DNA from: Meridianimarinicoccus roseus
GTDB lineage: Bacteria > Pseudomonadota > Alphaproteobacteria > Rhodobacterales > Rhodobacteraceae
NCBI RefSeq assembly: GCF_003172915.1
Contig: NZ_QGKU01000003.1
Location: 165,655 to 229,654 of the forward strand
Direction of reading: 5' to 3'
Length of the DNA: 64,000 bases
Shown here: piece after piece, positions 46,958 through 56,245 of the stretch
How the letters are laid out: each line of letters begins with the position of its first letter
Position numbering within the stretch: position 1 is the first letter of the stretch
The notes under the pieces: generated by a model
What the model was told of the DNA's origin: nothing
What the model saw: the letters and a program-made list of their open reading frames with translations, nothing else
Database searches by the model: none
Position numbers and translations under genes: made by a program

Positions 46958-47692
46958 TCAGGCTGGACCGGCTTTTTCGAGCGCCTTTTCAAGGTCCCGC
47001 CTGGCTTCGGGGGACACGGCGGCGGCGGGGCCGAAGGGCTTTTCGTAGTGCGCCTCGATCCGCATCTGGATCAGGCCCCAGATTGAAACGAGCACAAGGT
47101 ACCAGACCGCGGCCACCGTGTAGGACTCAAGCACGCGGAATTCGATCTGGGCAAGCATCTGCGCACTGCGCATCAACTCCTCCATCGAGATGACCGAGGC
47201 CAGAGAGGTCGTCTTGAGCATCCCGTTGAACTGGTTACCGAGAGGCGGGATGATCGTGCGTGTCGCCTGCGGCAGGATCACCAGCCACATCCGCTGGCGC
47301 CATGTCATGCCGACCGCGCGGGACGCGTCGGTCTGCCCCTTGTCCACCGACATGATGCCCGAACGGATCACCTCGGCAAGGTAAGCGCCTTCGTTGAGTG
47401 CAAGGCCGATGATCGCGCTTTCGATGACCGTCAGTCGGATGCCGAGCTGCGGCAGGCCGGTATAGATGATCACGAGCTGGATCAGGATCGGCGTGCCGCG
47501 AAACAGCCATATGTAGAATTCGGCGATCCAGCGCAGCGCCCGGCTGCCATACATCTTCATCATGGCCGCAACGACGCCGAGGCCAAGGCCGATGATCATA
47601 GAAATGACGCTCAACCAGATCGTCGTCCATGCCCCGCGCAGCATCAGACCGTTGGTCAGATACGCAAAGAAGAAATCCCAGCTCCAGTTCAC
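46958..47692 (-). CDS. polar amino-acid ABC transporter permease (HisM/GlnP type)
   Basis: 244 residues with five hydrophobic segments and the family signatures WLFRGTPILIQLVIIYTGLP, ALNEGAYLAEVIRSGI and the EAA loop (AVGMTWRQRMWLVILPQATR). Only one permease gene is present, so the membrane part is probably a homodimer. The start is GTG at 47692 with GGAGG five bases upstream. The C-terminal 25 residues form a charged tail. Confidence 0.9.
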   Translation of the reverse strand: MNWSWDFFFAYLTNGLMLRGAWTTIWLSVISMIIGLGLGVVAAMMKMYGSRALRWIAEFYIWLFRGTPILIQLVIIYTGLPQLGIRLTVIESAIIGLALNEGAYLAEVIRSGIMSVDKGQTDASRAVGMTWRQRMWLVILPQATRTIIPPLGNQFNGMLKTTSLASVISMEELMRSAQMLAQIEFRVLESYTVAAVWYLVLVSIWGLIQMRIEAHYEKPFGPAAAVSPEARRDLEKALEKAGPA

Positions 47693-47725
47693 GGAGGCCT
47701 CCGGCGGTTCGGTCAGTGGAATGTA

Positions 47726-47750
47726 CCGGGCGGATCAACCCGCCGCCCGG
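47726..47750 (-). other. intercistronic stem-loop between binding-protein and permease genes
   Basis: CCGGGCGG pairs perfectly with CCGCCCGG around a 9-base loop, 25 bases after the binding-protein stop and with no T run. It matches in position and style the hairpins after the other two ABC binding-protein genes of the window. Confidence 0.6.
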
Positions 47751-47774
47751 CGCAGGTGCGATGGCTGGGTCCGC

Positions 47775-48623
47775 TTATTCGGGGTTGTAGTAGACGGCGA
47801 TATCGCCGGTGTAGTCGTCCCACAACTGGATCTGCGTGGCACCGTACGCACTCATCATCTTGTCATATGTGCCGTCGGCCACCATGTCCCGAAGCGCCTG
47901 CGCGACCGCGTCCGCAAGCGCCTCGCCGGTGGCCCCATCGAACCCGAACGAGGACGGCAGGCCGGGGTTCAGACCCGAAGCGCCGACCTCGAAGGCGCCG
48001 CGCTCGGCCAGGTAGGCGGCCGTGGCGTCGGGGCCGAACACGGCACGTACTTGCCCCGCGCCAAGGGCCGCGAACGCGTCGCCGAAGGTGTTGAATGCCT
48101 GGATATCCATCGATTCCAGGCCACTGGCCACCTGCTGTTCGTTGATCTCACGGATCAGGTTGTCGGCGAAGCCCGAGATTTCTGTGCCGACAGATTCACC
48201 GGCAAGGTCCTCGTAGCCGTCCACTCCCAGCGGGTTGCCTTGCTGCACGACAATGGCGAGGGCGTTCACGACATAGGGCACCATGCGCATGATTTTCGCG
48301 CGGTCCGGGTTGTAGTACATGCCAGTGTTGATCATGTCCCAGCGCTTGCTCGCAAGACCTGGGATCTGAACCTCGAAGCCGACATTCATGTAGGCTGGCT
48401 CCAAGCACAGGCGGCGCGCGATCTCGTTGCCGAGATCTGGATGCAGACCCTGAAGGTTGCCCGATGCATCAAGATACTGGCGCGGCGGCAGCGTGGCGTT
48501 GATCGACATGGTCAGAACGCCCGGTTCGATCGTCGGCAGGTTTTCCGGACAGTCTTGCGCTGCGGCCAAGCCGCCCGCGAAACTCAGGCTGAAGGCAATT
48601 GCGCCAAGGGACAGATGCTTCAT
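47775..48623 (-). CDS. polar amino-acid ABC transporter substrate-binding protein (SBP_bac_3)
   Basis: 282 residues with a signal peptide ending near GLAAAQD. The mature domain has the family pattern GVLTMSINATLPPRQYLDASGN, GLHPDLGNEIARRL, GLASKRWDMINTGMYYNPDRA, VGTEISGFADN and a C-terminal MVADGTYDKMMSAYG. The opening PRQYLDASGNLQG replaces the usual YPPFEFxDxxG, suggesting an unusual ligand. Start ATG at 48623. Second gene of the operon, after the M20 hydrolase. Confidence 0.9.
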   Translation of the reverse strand: MKHLSLGAIAFSLSFAGGLAAAQDCPENLPTIEPGVLTMSINATLPPRQYLDASGNLQGLHPDLGNEIARRLCLEPAYMNVGFEVQIPGLASKRWDMINTGMYYNPDRAKIMRMVPYVVNALAIVVQQGNPLGVDGYEDLAGESVGTEISGFADNLIREINEQQVASGLESMDIQAFNTFGDAFAALGAGQVRAVFGPDATAAYLAERGAFEVGASGLNPGLPSSFGFDGATGEALADAVAQALRDMVADGTYDKMMSAYGATQIQLWDDYTGDIAVYYNPE

Positions 48624-48677
48624 GGTTCGTACCTTTCTGTTGGGATGCTTTTGCGGTCTTTCACAAGCCTTTTGGGG

Positions 48678-49958
48678 TCAACTTTGGGGCGGCACGACCC
48701 CGCCGCACCAGTTGGTGACGATGTCTGCGGTCACATCGACCATGCGCCGGAAGTCGGCGACATCGATCCATTCGTCATGGCGGTCGTTCTGGCTCAGATC
48801 GCCGCCAAGGCAGCCCAGACCGACACAGGGTATATCGGCCTCGACAATGGGATTGCGGATATCGGACGAGGTGTGCATCGGGTTGACGTTTGGATCAGCA
48901 CCGGTCACGCGCGCCACGGCAGCGGCGGCCGTGCGATAAAGAGGATGCGAGGCCTCGACTTCGCCACCGGTCACCCCGGCAACGAAGGTAATGACCGGCG
49001 GATGCTCGGACAGCCATGCGTCGGCCGCGGACGCAGCTTCGATCGACGCCGTGATTTCAGTCTTGACCTCGTCCAGCGTTTCGCCCGGCGGAAACGAGAT
49101 CGCGCAGCCCAGCGTGCAGGTCTCGGCCATGCGCGACAGGCGCCGCATCTCGCCGGCCTCGATCCGCGAAACGTTGATGTTGGTTGCGCGTCCGACCACC
49201 GCCTCGATCAATGGATGGCGGATCCGGCTGGCACGGCGTTCGCCAAGACGCATCAGTGCGCTGCGCAACACCAGCGCCTTGTCGATGGGATTGACGCCGA
49301 GATGGGCGAAGGCCGTATGCCCGGGTTCCGTGGTACCGGGCGCGCGCCCGGTCACTGTGATGCGGAATTCGAGATGACCCGAGGCGACGGCCTTGATCTC
49401 GCGCATGCCGAGGCCCGATTCCGCCGGATGCAAGTACAGCGCGGCATCTGCGGACAACCCGTCATGCAGAAGCGCCGCGACACCGCGCGCGTACCGCTTC
49501 GACGGCGTGGACGCGAACACCACCCGACCCAGCGGCACATCGGCCACCGACGCCTTTTCCAGCGCCAGCACAGCCGCCGCGCAGCCCGCAAGGTCGTCGG
49601 CGACGCCCCAGCCATGCAATCTGCCGCCCTCCACGATGCCGACGAACGGATCATGATGCCATGCTGATGTGCCATCGATCGGCTCCGCATCGGGATGGGC
49701 GAAAATAAGCAGGCTGGGCAAGGTCGGATCGCCCGGCAACGTGCCGACGATCGCTCGGCGCCGTTCGGTCGCTCGGGCGGTGTCGAGCGCGAATTCCCCT
49801 TTCACGGTGACCGCAGCCGGGTCGTAGTCATGCGCCGCCACCGCACAGCCGGCCGCCTCGAGCCGACGCGCGATCACACCCTGGACGGCAGCTTCGCCGT
49901 CCGGTTGCGCCGCGATGAGTTCGCGCAAAAGCGCTATGGCTGTGTCACCTGAACCCAA
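48678..49958 (-). CDS. M20 family metallohydrolase (ArgE/DapE/ACY1 type)
   Basis: 426 residues. Metal-site residues appear in order: His and Asp in LLIFAHPDAEPID, Asp in LHGWGVADDLAGCAAAVL, the region LYLHPAESGLG, and a late His in SQNDRHDEWID. The dimerisation domain lies in the middle (about 200-310). M20 enzymes remove N-acyl groups or cleave dipeptides. The start is TTG at 49958, supported by GAGG five bases upstream; no other in-frame starter is near. First gene of the operon, so it probably deacylates or cleaves the imported compound. Confidence 0.85.
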   Translation of the reverse strand: MGSGDTAIALLRELIAAQPDGEAAVQGVIARRLEAAGCAVAAHDYDPAAVTVKGEFALDTARATERRRAIVGTLPGDPTLPSLLIFAHPDAEPIDGTSAWHHDPFVGIVEGGRLHGWGVADDLAGCAAAVLALEKASVADVPLGRVVFASTPSKRYARGVAALLHDGLSADAALYLHPAESGLGMREIKAVASGHLEFRITVTGRAPGTTEPGHTAFAHLGVNPIDKALVLRSALMRLGERRASRIRHPLIEAVVGRATNINVSRIEAGEMRRLSRMAETCTLGCAISFPPGETLDEVKTEITASIEAASAADAWLSEHPPVITFVAGVTGGEVEASHPLYRTAAAAVARVTGADPNVNPMHTSSDIRNPIVEADIPCVGLGCLGGDLSQNDRHDEWIDVADFRRMVDVTADIVTNWCGGVVPPQS

Positions 49959-49977
49959 TACGCCCTCGTCCGTTTAC

Positions 49978-49996
49978 TGTATACCGTCTGTATACA
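49978..49996. promoter_or_regulatory. candidate GntR operator, tandem CTGTATAC
   Basis: CTGTATAC at 49978-49985 and again at 49989-49996 form direct repeats exactly 11 bases apart, one helical turn; each contains the palindrome GTATAC. They lie 20 bases upstream of the M20 start and 160 upstream of the divergent GntR gene. GTATAC-containing sites are typical of FadR/FCD-type GntR regulators. Confidence 0.7.
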
Positions 49997-50158
49997 AAAA
50001 CACTCTTTGATATTACACATGTCTGCAAGTTTTATCTTTCCGCCCGCTCCGGTATGCCTGACAGCCGTGGAACGCCGCTGCGCCGTGCGTTCGAAACTGC
50101 TGAATAGTTAGGCAGGCAAGGCGCAGGATCGGGCTGAATTCAAAGGACTGCGGCTCAA

Positions 50159-50842
50159 GTGAGTGTCTCGAAGAAACAACACGCCCTGCCGGATGGCGGC
50201 CGAAGACCCGGCCATGCCGGCCAGCCGACCCTGTCGGAACAGGCATATCTCGCGCTGTCGCGGATGATCCAGGAACGCGAATTGCGCAGCGGCCAGCCTA
50301 TTGTCGAGGTCCAGTTGGCGGACATGCTGGGGGTGTCGCGCACACCGCTACGGCAGGCGCTTCAACGGCTGGAGGGGGAAGGGCTGCTGCACAAGCTGGA
50401 AAGCCGGTCATACGTCGTGCGGCGGGTGGAGTTGCGCGAATACCTGCACAGCCTGAAGGCCCGCGAGATCCTGGAAGCCGAAGCCGCCGCCGAAGCCATA
50501 GGCCGCGTGGATCCGGCCGCGCTGGCGAGCGCCCGCGCGCATCTGCACGAGGTGCAGAATCGCAGACCCTATGACATGCTGGCACATTGGCAGTCCGACG
50601 ACGAAGTGCACGGGCTATACATCAACGCCTGCACCAACCGGGTGATCCGCGACATCCTGAAATCGCTGCGCGTGACCACCAAGCTGTTCGAGATCGAACG
50701 CCTGTCCGAACGGCTGGAACCCGACAGCAGTCAGCACGAAAGCATCCTCGACGCGCTTGAAGCGGGGGATGCCGTGGCCGCGCGCGCGGCGGTCGTCGCG
50801 CACCTTCAGTCGCTGGCGGAATTCGCGGTGCGCGTCCTTTGA
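50159..50842 (+). CDS. GntR family transcriptional regulator, FCD type
   Basis: 227 residues: N-terminal winged helix-turn-helix (LSEQAYLALSRMIQERELRS, LADMLGVSRTPLRQALQRLE, GLLHKLESRSYVVRRV) and an all-helical FCD ligand domain with likely metal ligands in SDDEVHGLYINAC, SSQHESIL and VVAHLQSL. Start GTG at 50159. Divergent from the M20-led operon, with the tandem CTGTATAC site between them, so it probably represses that operon until its inducer binds. Confidence 0.9.
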   Translation: MSVSKKQHALPDGGRRPGHAGQPTLSEQAYLALSRMIQERELRSGQPIVEVQLADMLGVSRTPLRQALQRLEGEGLLHKLESRSYVVRRVELREYLHSLKAREILEAEAAAEAIGRVDPAALASARAHLHEVQNRRPYDMLAHWQSDDEVHGLYINACTNRVIRDILKSLRVTTKLFEIERLSERLEPDSSQHESILDALEAGDAVAARAAVVAHLQSLAEFAVRVL

Positions 50843-50889
50843 CGGCCGGCCCCCGCGATGCGAAGGCCGGTACGCCTGTCGTGACGCGT

Positions 50890-51366
50890 TCAGAGTTCCC
50901 CGGCTGGGGTAGACCGGATGGCCGGCCACATGTCATTGGCGGTCGCGATCACCTCAGCGGGGTTTTCCAGATACTTCTCGAAGATCACCTCGTTGACGAA
51001 TAGATAGAGCTTGCCATCGACGAGATCGGCATAGCGGACATCGCCGTCCAGCTTCTTGCCGACCTTCACGCCGAAAGCGCAGAACTGCGGCAGGAAGGCC
51101 GCCGGATCGGCGTCGAACTGCTGCTGCGCCTGGGGCGTGGCAAAGTAGTAGTCCACCCCGTCATGCACCGAAGTATTCACGGCATCGCCCGCGCGCGGGG
51201 CCATGCCGTCGAACATCGACACTGGATCGACACCGTGCAGGCCGAGCGGATTGCCTGTCAGGGTCAGCCCGTTCGAGACGTTGTATTCGTCGGCGGCCAT
51301 CGCGGCAGTGCCAAGGGTCAGCGCCGCGCCAAGCGCGATCGCGGGGAGGTTCAGGAATGATTTCAT
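50890..51366 (-). CDS. exported YHS domain protein
   Basis: 158 residues: signal peptide (cleavage near AAMAADE) and a YHS-like domain with GLHGVDPVSMFDG, VDYYFATPQAQQQFDADPAAFLPQFCAFGVKVGKKL and DGKLYLFVNEVIFEKYLENP. YHS domains are linked with metal or cofactor handling; the exact role is unknown. Stands alone, convergent with the GntR gene and downstream of the cysteine hydrolase on the same strand. Confidence 0.85.
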   Translation of the reverse strand: MKSFLNLPAIALGAALTLGTAAMAADEYNVSNGLTLTGNPLGLHGVDPVSMFDGMAPRAGDAVNTSVHDGVDYYFATPQAQQQFDADPAAFLPQFCAFGVKVGKKLDGDVRYADLVDGKLYLFVNEVIFEKYLENPAEVIATANDMWPAIRSTPAGEL

Positions 51367-51414
51367 GGTTCAGGTTCTCTTCTGATTTTCAGATGTCATG
51401 GATCGGTCTTGGGG

Positions 51415-52273
51415 TCAGGCCGAACGAGCGATGCGCGCGACCGCGTCGTCGGTCCACCAAACTGCGCTGGCGACCATGCGGAAATTGATGGGGGCGGCGA
51501 GATAGCCGTCACCTTCGGGCACCTTGGCCCCGGCGGTCGCATCGCGCACCACGGCGACCTCGTAGCCAAGTTCCAGCAACTCATAGAGATGCGCGTGCGT
51601 GCACCGGTTCGCGGACATCCCAGCAACGATCACCTTGTCGATCCCGCGCTTGCGCAGTTGCAGGTTAAAGTCGTTCTGGGTCGGCCCGTACACCTTGTGG
51701 GGCGAGCAGACGATCGTTTCGCCGTCCTCAATGTACTTCTTGTACTGCGGCATCCAGTCGGCGCCGGACCCGTCGAACCCGTCAAGCGTGAGAGGCCCGG
51801 GGCGGTCGAACATGCCCATCGCGTGCATCGTCTTTTCGAGCGTGCCCTCGAACTTCCAGGCATGGTCGTGCGGATAGTAGTAGTGCGGCGAGATGAAGAC
51901 CTGCATGCCAGCCGCCTTCGCCGCGCCGAACAGGCGTTCGATGTTGCCAACGGTCCCGTGTTCGGTGACGCTTTCGCCAACCACGCCCCCAGGTCACGCC
52001 ATCTTCAGACAGGAAATCGATCTGCGGATCGGTCACCACAAGCGCGGTGCGCTGCTTGTCGATGGTCATGTCCACCTGCGGCAGTCCGGGATCCGCCGGA
52101 TCGGCATAGGTCGCACGGGCGGCTTCCGTGGCGGCACAGGCTGCGTGTCCGCTAGCGGCAACGGCGGCGGCCGCACCCGCAGCGCCCGCCATCAGGCGCC
52201 CGCGCACCAGATCCACCCTTTCTGGGGTGACGTCACGGCCGCAGAGGCGACCGTGGTCGTGGTCTCGGTCCAT
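51415..52273 (-). pseudogene. isochorismatase-like cysteine hydrolase with single-base frameshift
   Basis: The N-terminal part (start ATG 52273; hydrophobic export-like leader, then DKQRTALVVTDPQIDFLSEDGVTWG) and the C-terminal part (VVGESVTEHGTVGNIERLF, VFISPHYYYPHDH, KVIVAGMSANRCTHAHLYEL) are in different frames. They join exactly if one G is removed from the run of five at 51986-51990. Catalytic-type Asp (TDPQIDF) and Cys (SANRCTHAH) are present, so the protein would be complete without that base. Either a recent frameshift or a base-calling error. Confidence 0.8.
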
Positions 52274-52416
52274 ATCTTGGCTCCTTATTCGGGGATGTGA
52301 CAGCCCGCCGGACGGCGGTCTGCCGGGGTAGCCGGACCAGCGCTGCGAACAGATGAAGCGCCAAGTTATATAGGTGTATGCATGGCTGCGGTTCGGCCCC
52401 GGCGCCGGGTACCGGA

Positions 52417-52647
52417 TCAAGCGGCGAGCCGCACGGCGTCGCGCGCGTCCGCAGGCAGCGCCGCGAAACTCCCGCTTGGCATCGTGAGCGGAAGCGCCAG
52501 AACGCCAGTCAGAAGCGCCGCCGCGACCGTGATCAAGAAGAGATAAGTCATCTCTCCGACCAGGACGGGCGGCTTCAGCTTGCTTTGGCCGGGGCGATTT
52601 GCCTGCCGCTTGGTCGTGGGTCTGGTTTGTCTCGTGGTATCGCTCAT
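52417..52647 (-). CDS. small single-pass membrane protein
   Basis: 76 residues: basic, Thr/Gln-rich N terminus, then one hydrophobic segment (about residues 32-56, EMTYLFLITVAAALLTGVLA) and a short acidic tail. Start ATG at 52647 has GAAGAGA upstream. Same strand as, and 143 bases before, the cysteine hydrolase. No family recognised; the membrane segment and ribosome site argue for a real gene. Confidence 0.5.
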   Translation of the reverse strand: MSDTTRQTRPTTKRQANRPGQSKLKPPVLVGEMTYLFLITVAAALLTGVLALPLTMPSGSFAALPADARDAVRLAA

Positions 52648-52947
52648 GGCTTGGTTCTCTTCGTTGGGCGAGAGGATCCGGCGGGTCCGCGCTGGCACCG
52701 TCCTCTCCGGGGATCGGTAGGGCCAAGCTATCGGCGGTGCCCGAAGGGGTATCGGCAGTGCCTGCCAAGCGCGTGGCCGAACCTGCCATGCCCACCACGC
52801 CACGGTGCACGCCAATCCGGAGGGCGCGGCGCCGCTGGTGCGACGGACTACGTTCAGCAAAAGGAAAACGGCCGGCGCGCAGGGGCGCGGGCCGTTCAGT
52901 GGATGGGTACGGGCAGCGGTTCGGGCACCGCGCCGGACCGGGCGGCG
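52648..52947. other. intergenic stretch, nothing recognised
   Basis: 300 GC-rich bases between the small membrane protein gene and the end of the phzF-type gene. No gene, hairpin with T run or repeat is evident; it presumably contains the promoter for the small protein. Confidence 0.5.
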
Positions 52948-53817
52948 CTAAAGCGGGATGATGCGGGTCGTTCCCGACACGCGGATGCCGACACCCGGTG
53001 TTGCGCCGATCTCGACATGCAGCAGCGACCGTGCGCCCATGTCCTCGCCCTGTACGATGTCGATGGCTCCGCCATGCGGCCAGCCAATGTCACGCAGGTA
53101 GCCCCCAAGAGCGGCCGCTGCGGCACCGGTCGCGGGGTCCTCCACCACGCCGCCCACGGCGAACGCATTGCGGCTGTGCAGCTTGCGCGGCGAATCCACC
53201 CAGACAAGGTTGATCGTTGTCAGTTCGTGACGCTGCATCAGCCGCGCCCCATCCGCCATATCATAGTCCATTCGCGCCAGCGTCGCCCGCTCACGCAGAG
53301 CGAGGACAAGGTGATCGTTCCCGGCATGGGCCAACGCCGGCGGCAGCGCCGGATCAAGCTGCGCCGACACGAAGCCGAACAGGTCAAGCGCAGCCGCGAT
53401 CACCGCCGGGTCGGCGGCGGTGCTGCGTGTCGGCGGCGATGTCAGGGTCGCGCGGGTGCCCATTCCGTCGCGCCGGACCTCCACGGTTATGCGGCCCACG
53501 CTCAGGTCAAGCGCGAAAACCTCGTCCCCGGTGCGTTCTGCCAGAACGCAGCCAAGCGCAATGGTCGCGTGGCCGCAGAAGGCGACCTCGGCCTCGGGCG
53601 AGAAATAGCGCACGCGCCACGCATCGCCTTCGGGCGCGGCGAAGACGGTTTCCGAATAGCCGACCTCGGCTGCGATGCGCTGCATCTCGGCGCGCGGCGG
53701 AAGGGCCGCCGTGACGAGCACGCCGGCCGGGTTGCCGCCCACTGGCCCGTCCGAAAAGGCCGCGAGGCGCAGAATGCCGGTATCTGCCAATGATGTCGCC
53801 TTCGTGATGCCTGTCAT
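52948..53817 (-). CDS. PhzF family isomerase-like protein
   Basis: 289 residues with the PhzF pattern: FSDGPVGGNPAGVLV, EVGYSETVFAAP containing the catalytic Glu, VRYFSPEAEVAFCGHATIALG and, in the second half, VEDPATGAAAAALGGYL. The family isomerises or epimerises small metabolites, in most members unknown ones. Start ATG at 53817. No operon partner; the AraC-type gene lies 173 bases upstream on the same strand. Confidence 0.9.
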   Translation of the reverse strand: MTGITKATSLADTGILRLAAFSDGPVGGNPAGVLVTAALPPRAEMQRIAAEVGYSETVFAAPEGDAWRVRYFSPEAEVAFCGHATIALGCVLAERTGDEVFALDLSVGRITVEVRRDGMGTRATLTSPPTRSTAADPAVIAAALDLFGFVSAQLDPALPPALAHAGNDHLVLALRERATLARMDYDMADGARLMQRHELTTINLVWVDSPRKLHSRNAFAVGGVVEDPATGAAAAALGGYLRDIGWPHGGAIDIVQGEDMGARSLLHVEIGATPGVGIRVSGTTRIIPL

Positions 53818-53990
53818 GTTGTTAATCCTTCCGGGTTAGCGGTCCGTGCCGGGCGGTCGGCAACCCCGCACCGACCGATCACGCCCGATCTTGCTGCCCG
53901 CCAGTCCTGCCCCTGAGGACAATGCCCGGTCCCGGCAATGTCCGCCAAGGTCTTGGGCCAGGCCGCCACGGTAGACGCCGCCTTGGGCGG

Positions 53991-55001
53991 CTAACGCATC
54001 GGGACCTTGTGACGGAACTGCGCCGGGGCCTGCCCGAACCAGCGCTTGAAAGCCCGGCTGAAGGTGCTCTGTTCCGAGAACCCCGTCAGGAAGGCGATTT
54101 CGGCAATGGAATTGTCACTGTCGCGCAGCAGATCCTTTGCGAGGGACGACTGCGCTTCGGTCAGCACGTCGCGGAAGGTCAGCCCTTCTGCGGCGAGGCG
54201 GCGATATAGCGTGCGTTCGCTCATGCCCATGTCGCGCGCTATATCAGCCGCCTGCGGCACCCCGTCGCTCAGAGCGGGCGTAATCCGGCGTAAGAGCGCC
54301 GCCCTTACTGAAACATCCGCCTGCAGCGACCCGATTTCCCGTTCGAGATGACCTGTCAGGAAATCCGAAACCGCCGCATCACCGAGGCAGTTCGGCAGAT
54401 TCAGCATGGCCGGGTTCAGTGCAATCGCGTTGCGGTCGGCTTCGAAAAAGACCGGGCAGCCGAACAACGCGGCATAGCGCGCGGGGTCGCAACGGCAGGG
54501 ATGGCGGAACGAGACATGGTCAAGCACGAGATCGCCGCGCACGAACCGCCGCATGTTATGGGCCAGCCCTGCAAGCGCGCCCTCGTTGCGGAATTCGAGT
54601 ACAGGATGATGTTCGGTGCGCGCCTCGAAGGTCAGCAGCGCCGGATTCGCGCCCGCGTCGAGGCAGTAAACCGCGGTATCGGTGACCACGCGCCAATAGC
54701 GTTCGATCCGCTCCAGCGAGGCGCGAAGGGTCGGCGCCGTCTTGATCGCAAGACCAAGTACCCCGATGTCGTCCACACGGATCTGACGGGCATAGGCCCC
54801 GACCAGCGCGACCTCGTCCTCATGCCTGCGGCGGATCCAGTCAAGAAGCTCGAAATAATCCGTGTCGGGAATTCGCCCATTGGCGGGCTGCGACAGGCGT
54901 TGTGCCACCGTCCCCTCGACGATAAGCGCTCCGTCGTCTCTCAGCGTCATCCCGGCCGCCTGGGCCATCGCACGCGCGAATGCATTCGTTACGCTCGGCA
55001 T
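53991..55001 (-). CDS. AraC family transcriptional regulator with Arabinose_bd-type N-terminal domain
   Basis: 336 residues: N-terminal ligand-type domain of the OruR/ArgR-like group (about 20-210; DTDYFELLDWIRRRH, DLVLDHVSFRHPCRCDPARYAALFGCPVFF) and C-terminal AraC helix-turn-helix pair (SDGVPQAADIARDMGMSERT, SIAEIAFLTGFSEQSTFSRA, FKRWFGQAPAQFR). Start ATG at 55001; longer frames upstream belong to the shifted PNPOx-like gene. Target genes cannot be inferred. Confidence 0.9.
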   Translation of the reverse strand: MPSVTNAFARAMAQAAGMTLRDDGALIVEGTVAQRLSQPANGRIPDTDYFELLDWIRRRHEDEVALVGAYARQIRVDDIGVLGLAIKTAPTLRASLERIERYWRVVTDTAVYCLDAGANPALLTFEARTEHHPVLEFRNEGALAGLAHNMRRFVRGDLVLDHVSFRHPCRCDPARYAALFGCPVFFEADRNAIALNPAMLNLPNCLGDAAVSDFLTGHLEREIGSLQADVSVRAALLRRITPALSDGVPQAADIARDMGMSERTLYRRLAAEGLTFRDVLTEAQSSLAKDLLRDSDNSIAEIAFLTGFSEQSTFSRAFKRWFGQAPAQFRHKVPMR

Positions 55002-55069
55002 GCCGCACGATAGGCCGGGACATGCATGGGAACCAGTGCATCCTTCGCCCCGAAGCCCGACCATGCGGC

Positions 55070-55686
55070 TCAGGCGTCGGCGCCGTTTCGCGGGCCCGCC
55101 GCGGCGGCGTCTTCCAACGCCGCGATACCCGCCTGAGGCGGGCGATCTCGTCATCGCGGCGCTCCGTGTCGTTGAGCCGGACCGGGATGTGTTGGGGGCA
55201 ATTCCAATCGAAGGCCGCAAGACTGAAGATGATGCCCCGCTCTGCGCGCCGGTCGCCGGACCCGCTGAGCAGATCGACCATGTCCCGGTCTTCGCTGATG
55301 CGGGCATGGGCCCAGAGCTTCCGCCGCGCACGCCGCGCGTAGGCCACCGCAACAAGCGACACCCGGGTGTCATGGCGCAGGTTGCCGGTCCTGATGTACT
55401 GACGGCTCCCCCGATAATCGGCAAAGCCGAAAGTGCGGCTATCAATCACCTGCACGAAACCGGCGGCCCCACCCCGGAACTGGACATAAGGCCACCCGGT
55501 TCCCGACACTGTCGCCATGTAAAGACCGTCGCGCGCCTGCAGAAATGCGGCCTCCCGCGGGCCAAGCTCCACACCGTCGTCGCTCGCGTGCGACAGAACC
55601 CGCGCAGTGGTTTCGGCGGACCCGAAGCGCTGTTGTTCGTCACGCACTCTAGGGGTGAAGGCAATCCGTGCGCAGGCGTTCGGCAT
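55070..55686 (-). pseudogene. pyridoxamine 5'-phosphate oxidase-like flavoprotein, frameshifted near the C terminus
   Basis: Start ATG at 55686 has GGAGGG upstream. The first 170 or so residues read well for a PNPOx-like domain (FLQARDGLYMATVSGTGWPY, VQFRGGAAGFVQVIDSRTFG, RVSLVAVAYARRARRKLWAH). Just after RRDDEIARL (about 55135) the frame loses its natural end. Adding one base restores AGIAALEDAAAAGPRNGADA and a TGA at 55072-55070. As written the frame runs into the AraC gene. The core domain is unaffected, so activity might survive, or the base may be missing through error. Confidence 0.75.
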
Positions 55687-55696
55687 TCCACCCTCC

Positions 55697-56172
55697 CTAG
55701 AGACCGAGGTCTTCGAGACCGGGATGGTCCGTCGGCCGGGCACCCGAAGACCAGTGGAACAGGCGCTGGCCTTCCGAGATCGGCAGGTCATTTATCGACG
55801 CGATGTGCCGCCGCATCAGCCCATGTTCGTCGAACTCCCAATTCTCGTTGCCGTAGGCCCGGAACCACGCGCCGTCTCCGGTGCGGTATTCATATGCGAA
55901 GCGCACGGCGATCCGGTTCTCGCTGAAGGCCCAGAGCCCATTGATCAGCCGGTAATCCAGTTCCCGTGCCCATTTGCGGGCCAGAAACGCCACGATGCTT
56001 TCCCGCCCCTGAAAGATGTTGGCCCGGTTCCGCCACTGACTGTCGGGCGTGTAGGCCAGCGAGACGCGCGCAGGATTGCGGCTGTTCCAGGCGTCTTTCG
56101 CCAGTCGCACCTTGCCGCGCGCGGTTTCGGCATCGAAGGGGGGGGCAAAGGCGGGCGTGTCATGTTTCGGTT
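55697..56172 (-). pseudogene. DUF1348/NTF2-like protein, frameshifted at its N terminus
   Basis: The body ([75 protein letters not shown]) is a complete DUF1348 protein. The natural N terminus, MTRPPLPPP then [10 protein letters not shown], begins at ATG 56172. It joins the body only if one base is added to the run of eight G at 56138-56145 (plus strand). The remaining in-frame starter is GTG at 56110. It lies just upstream of the PNPOx-like gene (10-base gap), so the two form an operon. Confidence 0.75.
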
Positions 56173-56245
56173 TTTCCTGATTGGTGGGAATTGCGCCCGG
56201 CCGCCTAGGGCACGGGTGGGTCCGGCGACCGTGATGCAGCGCCGG

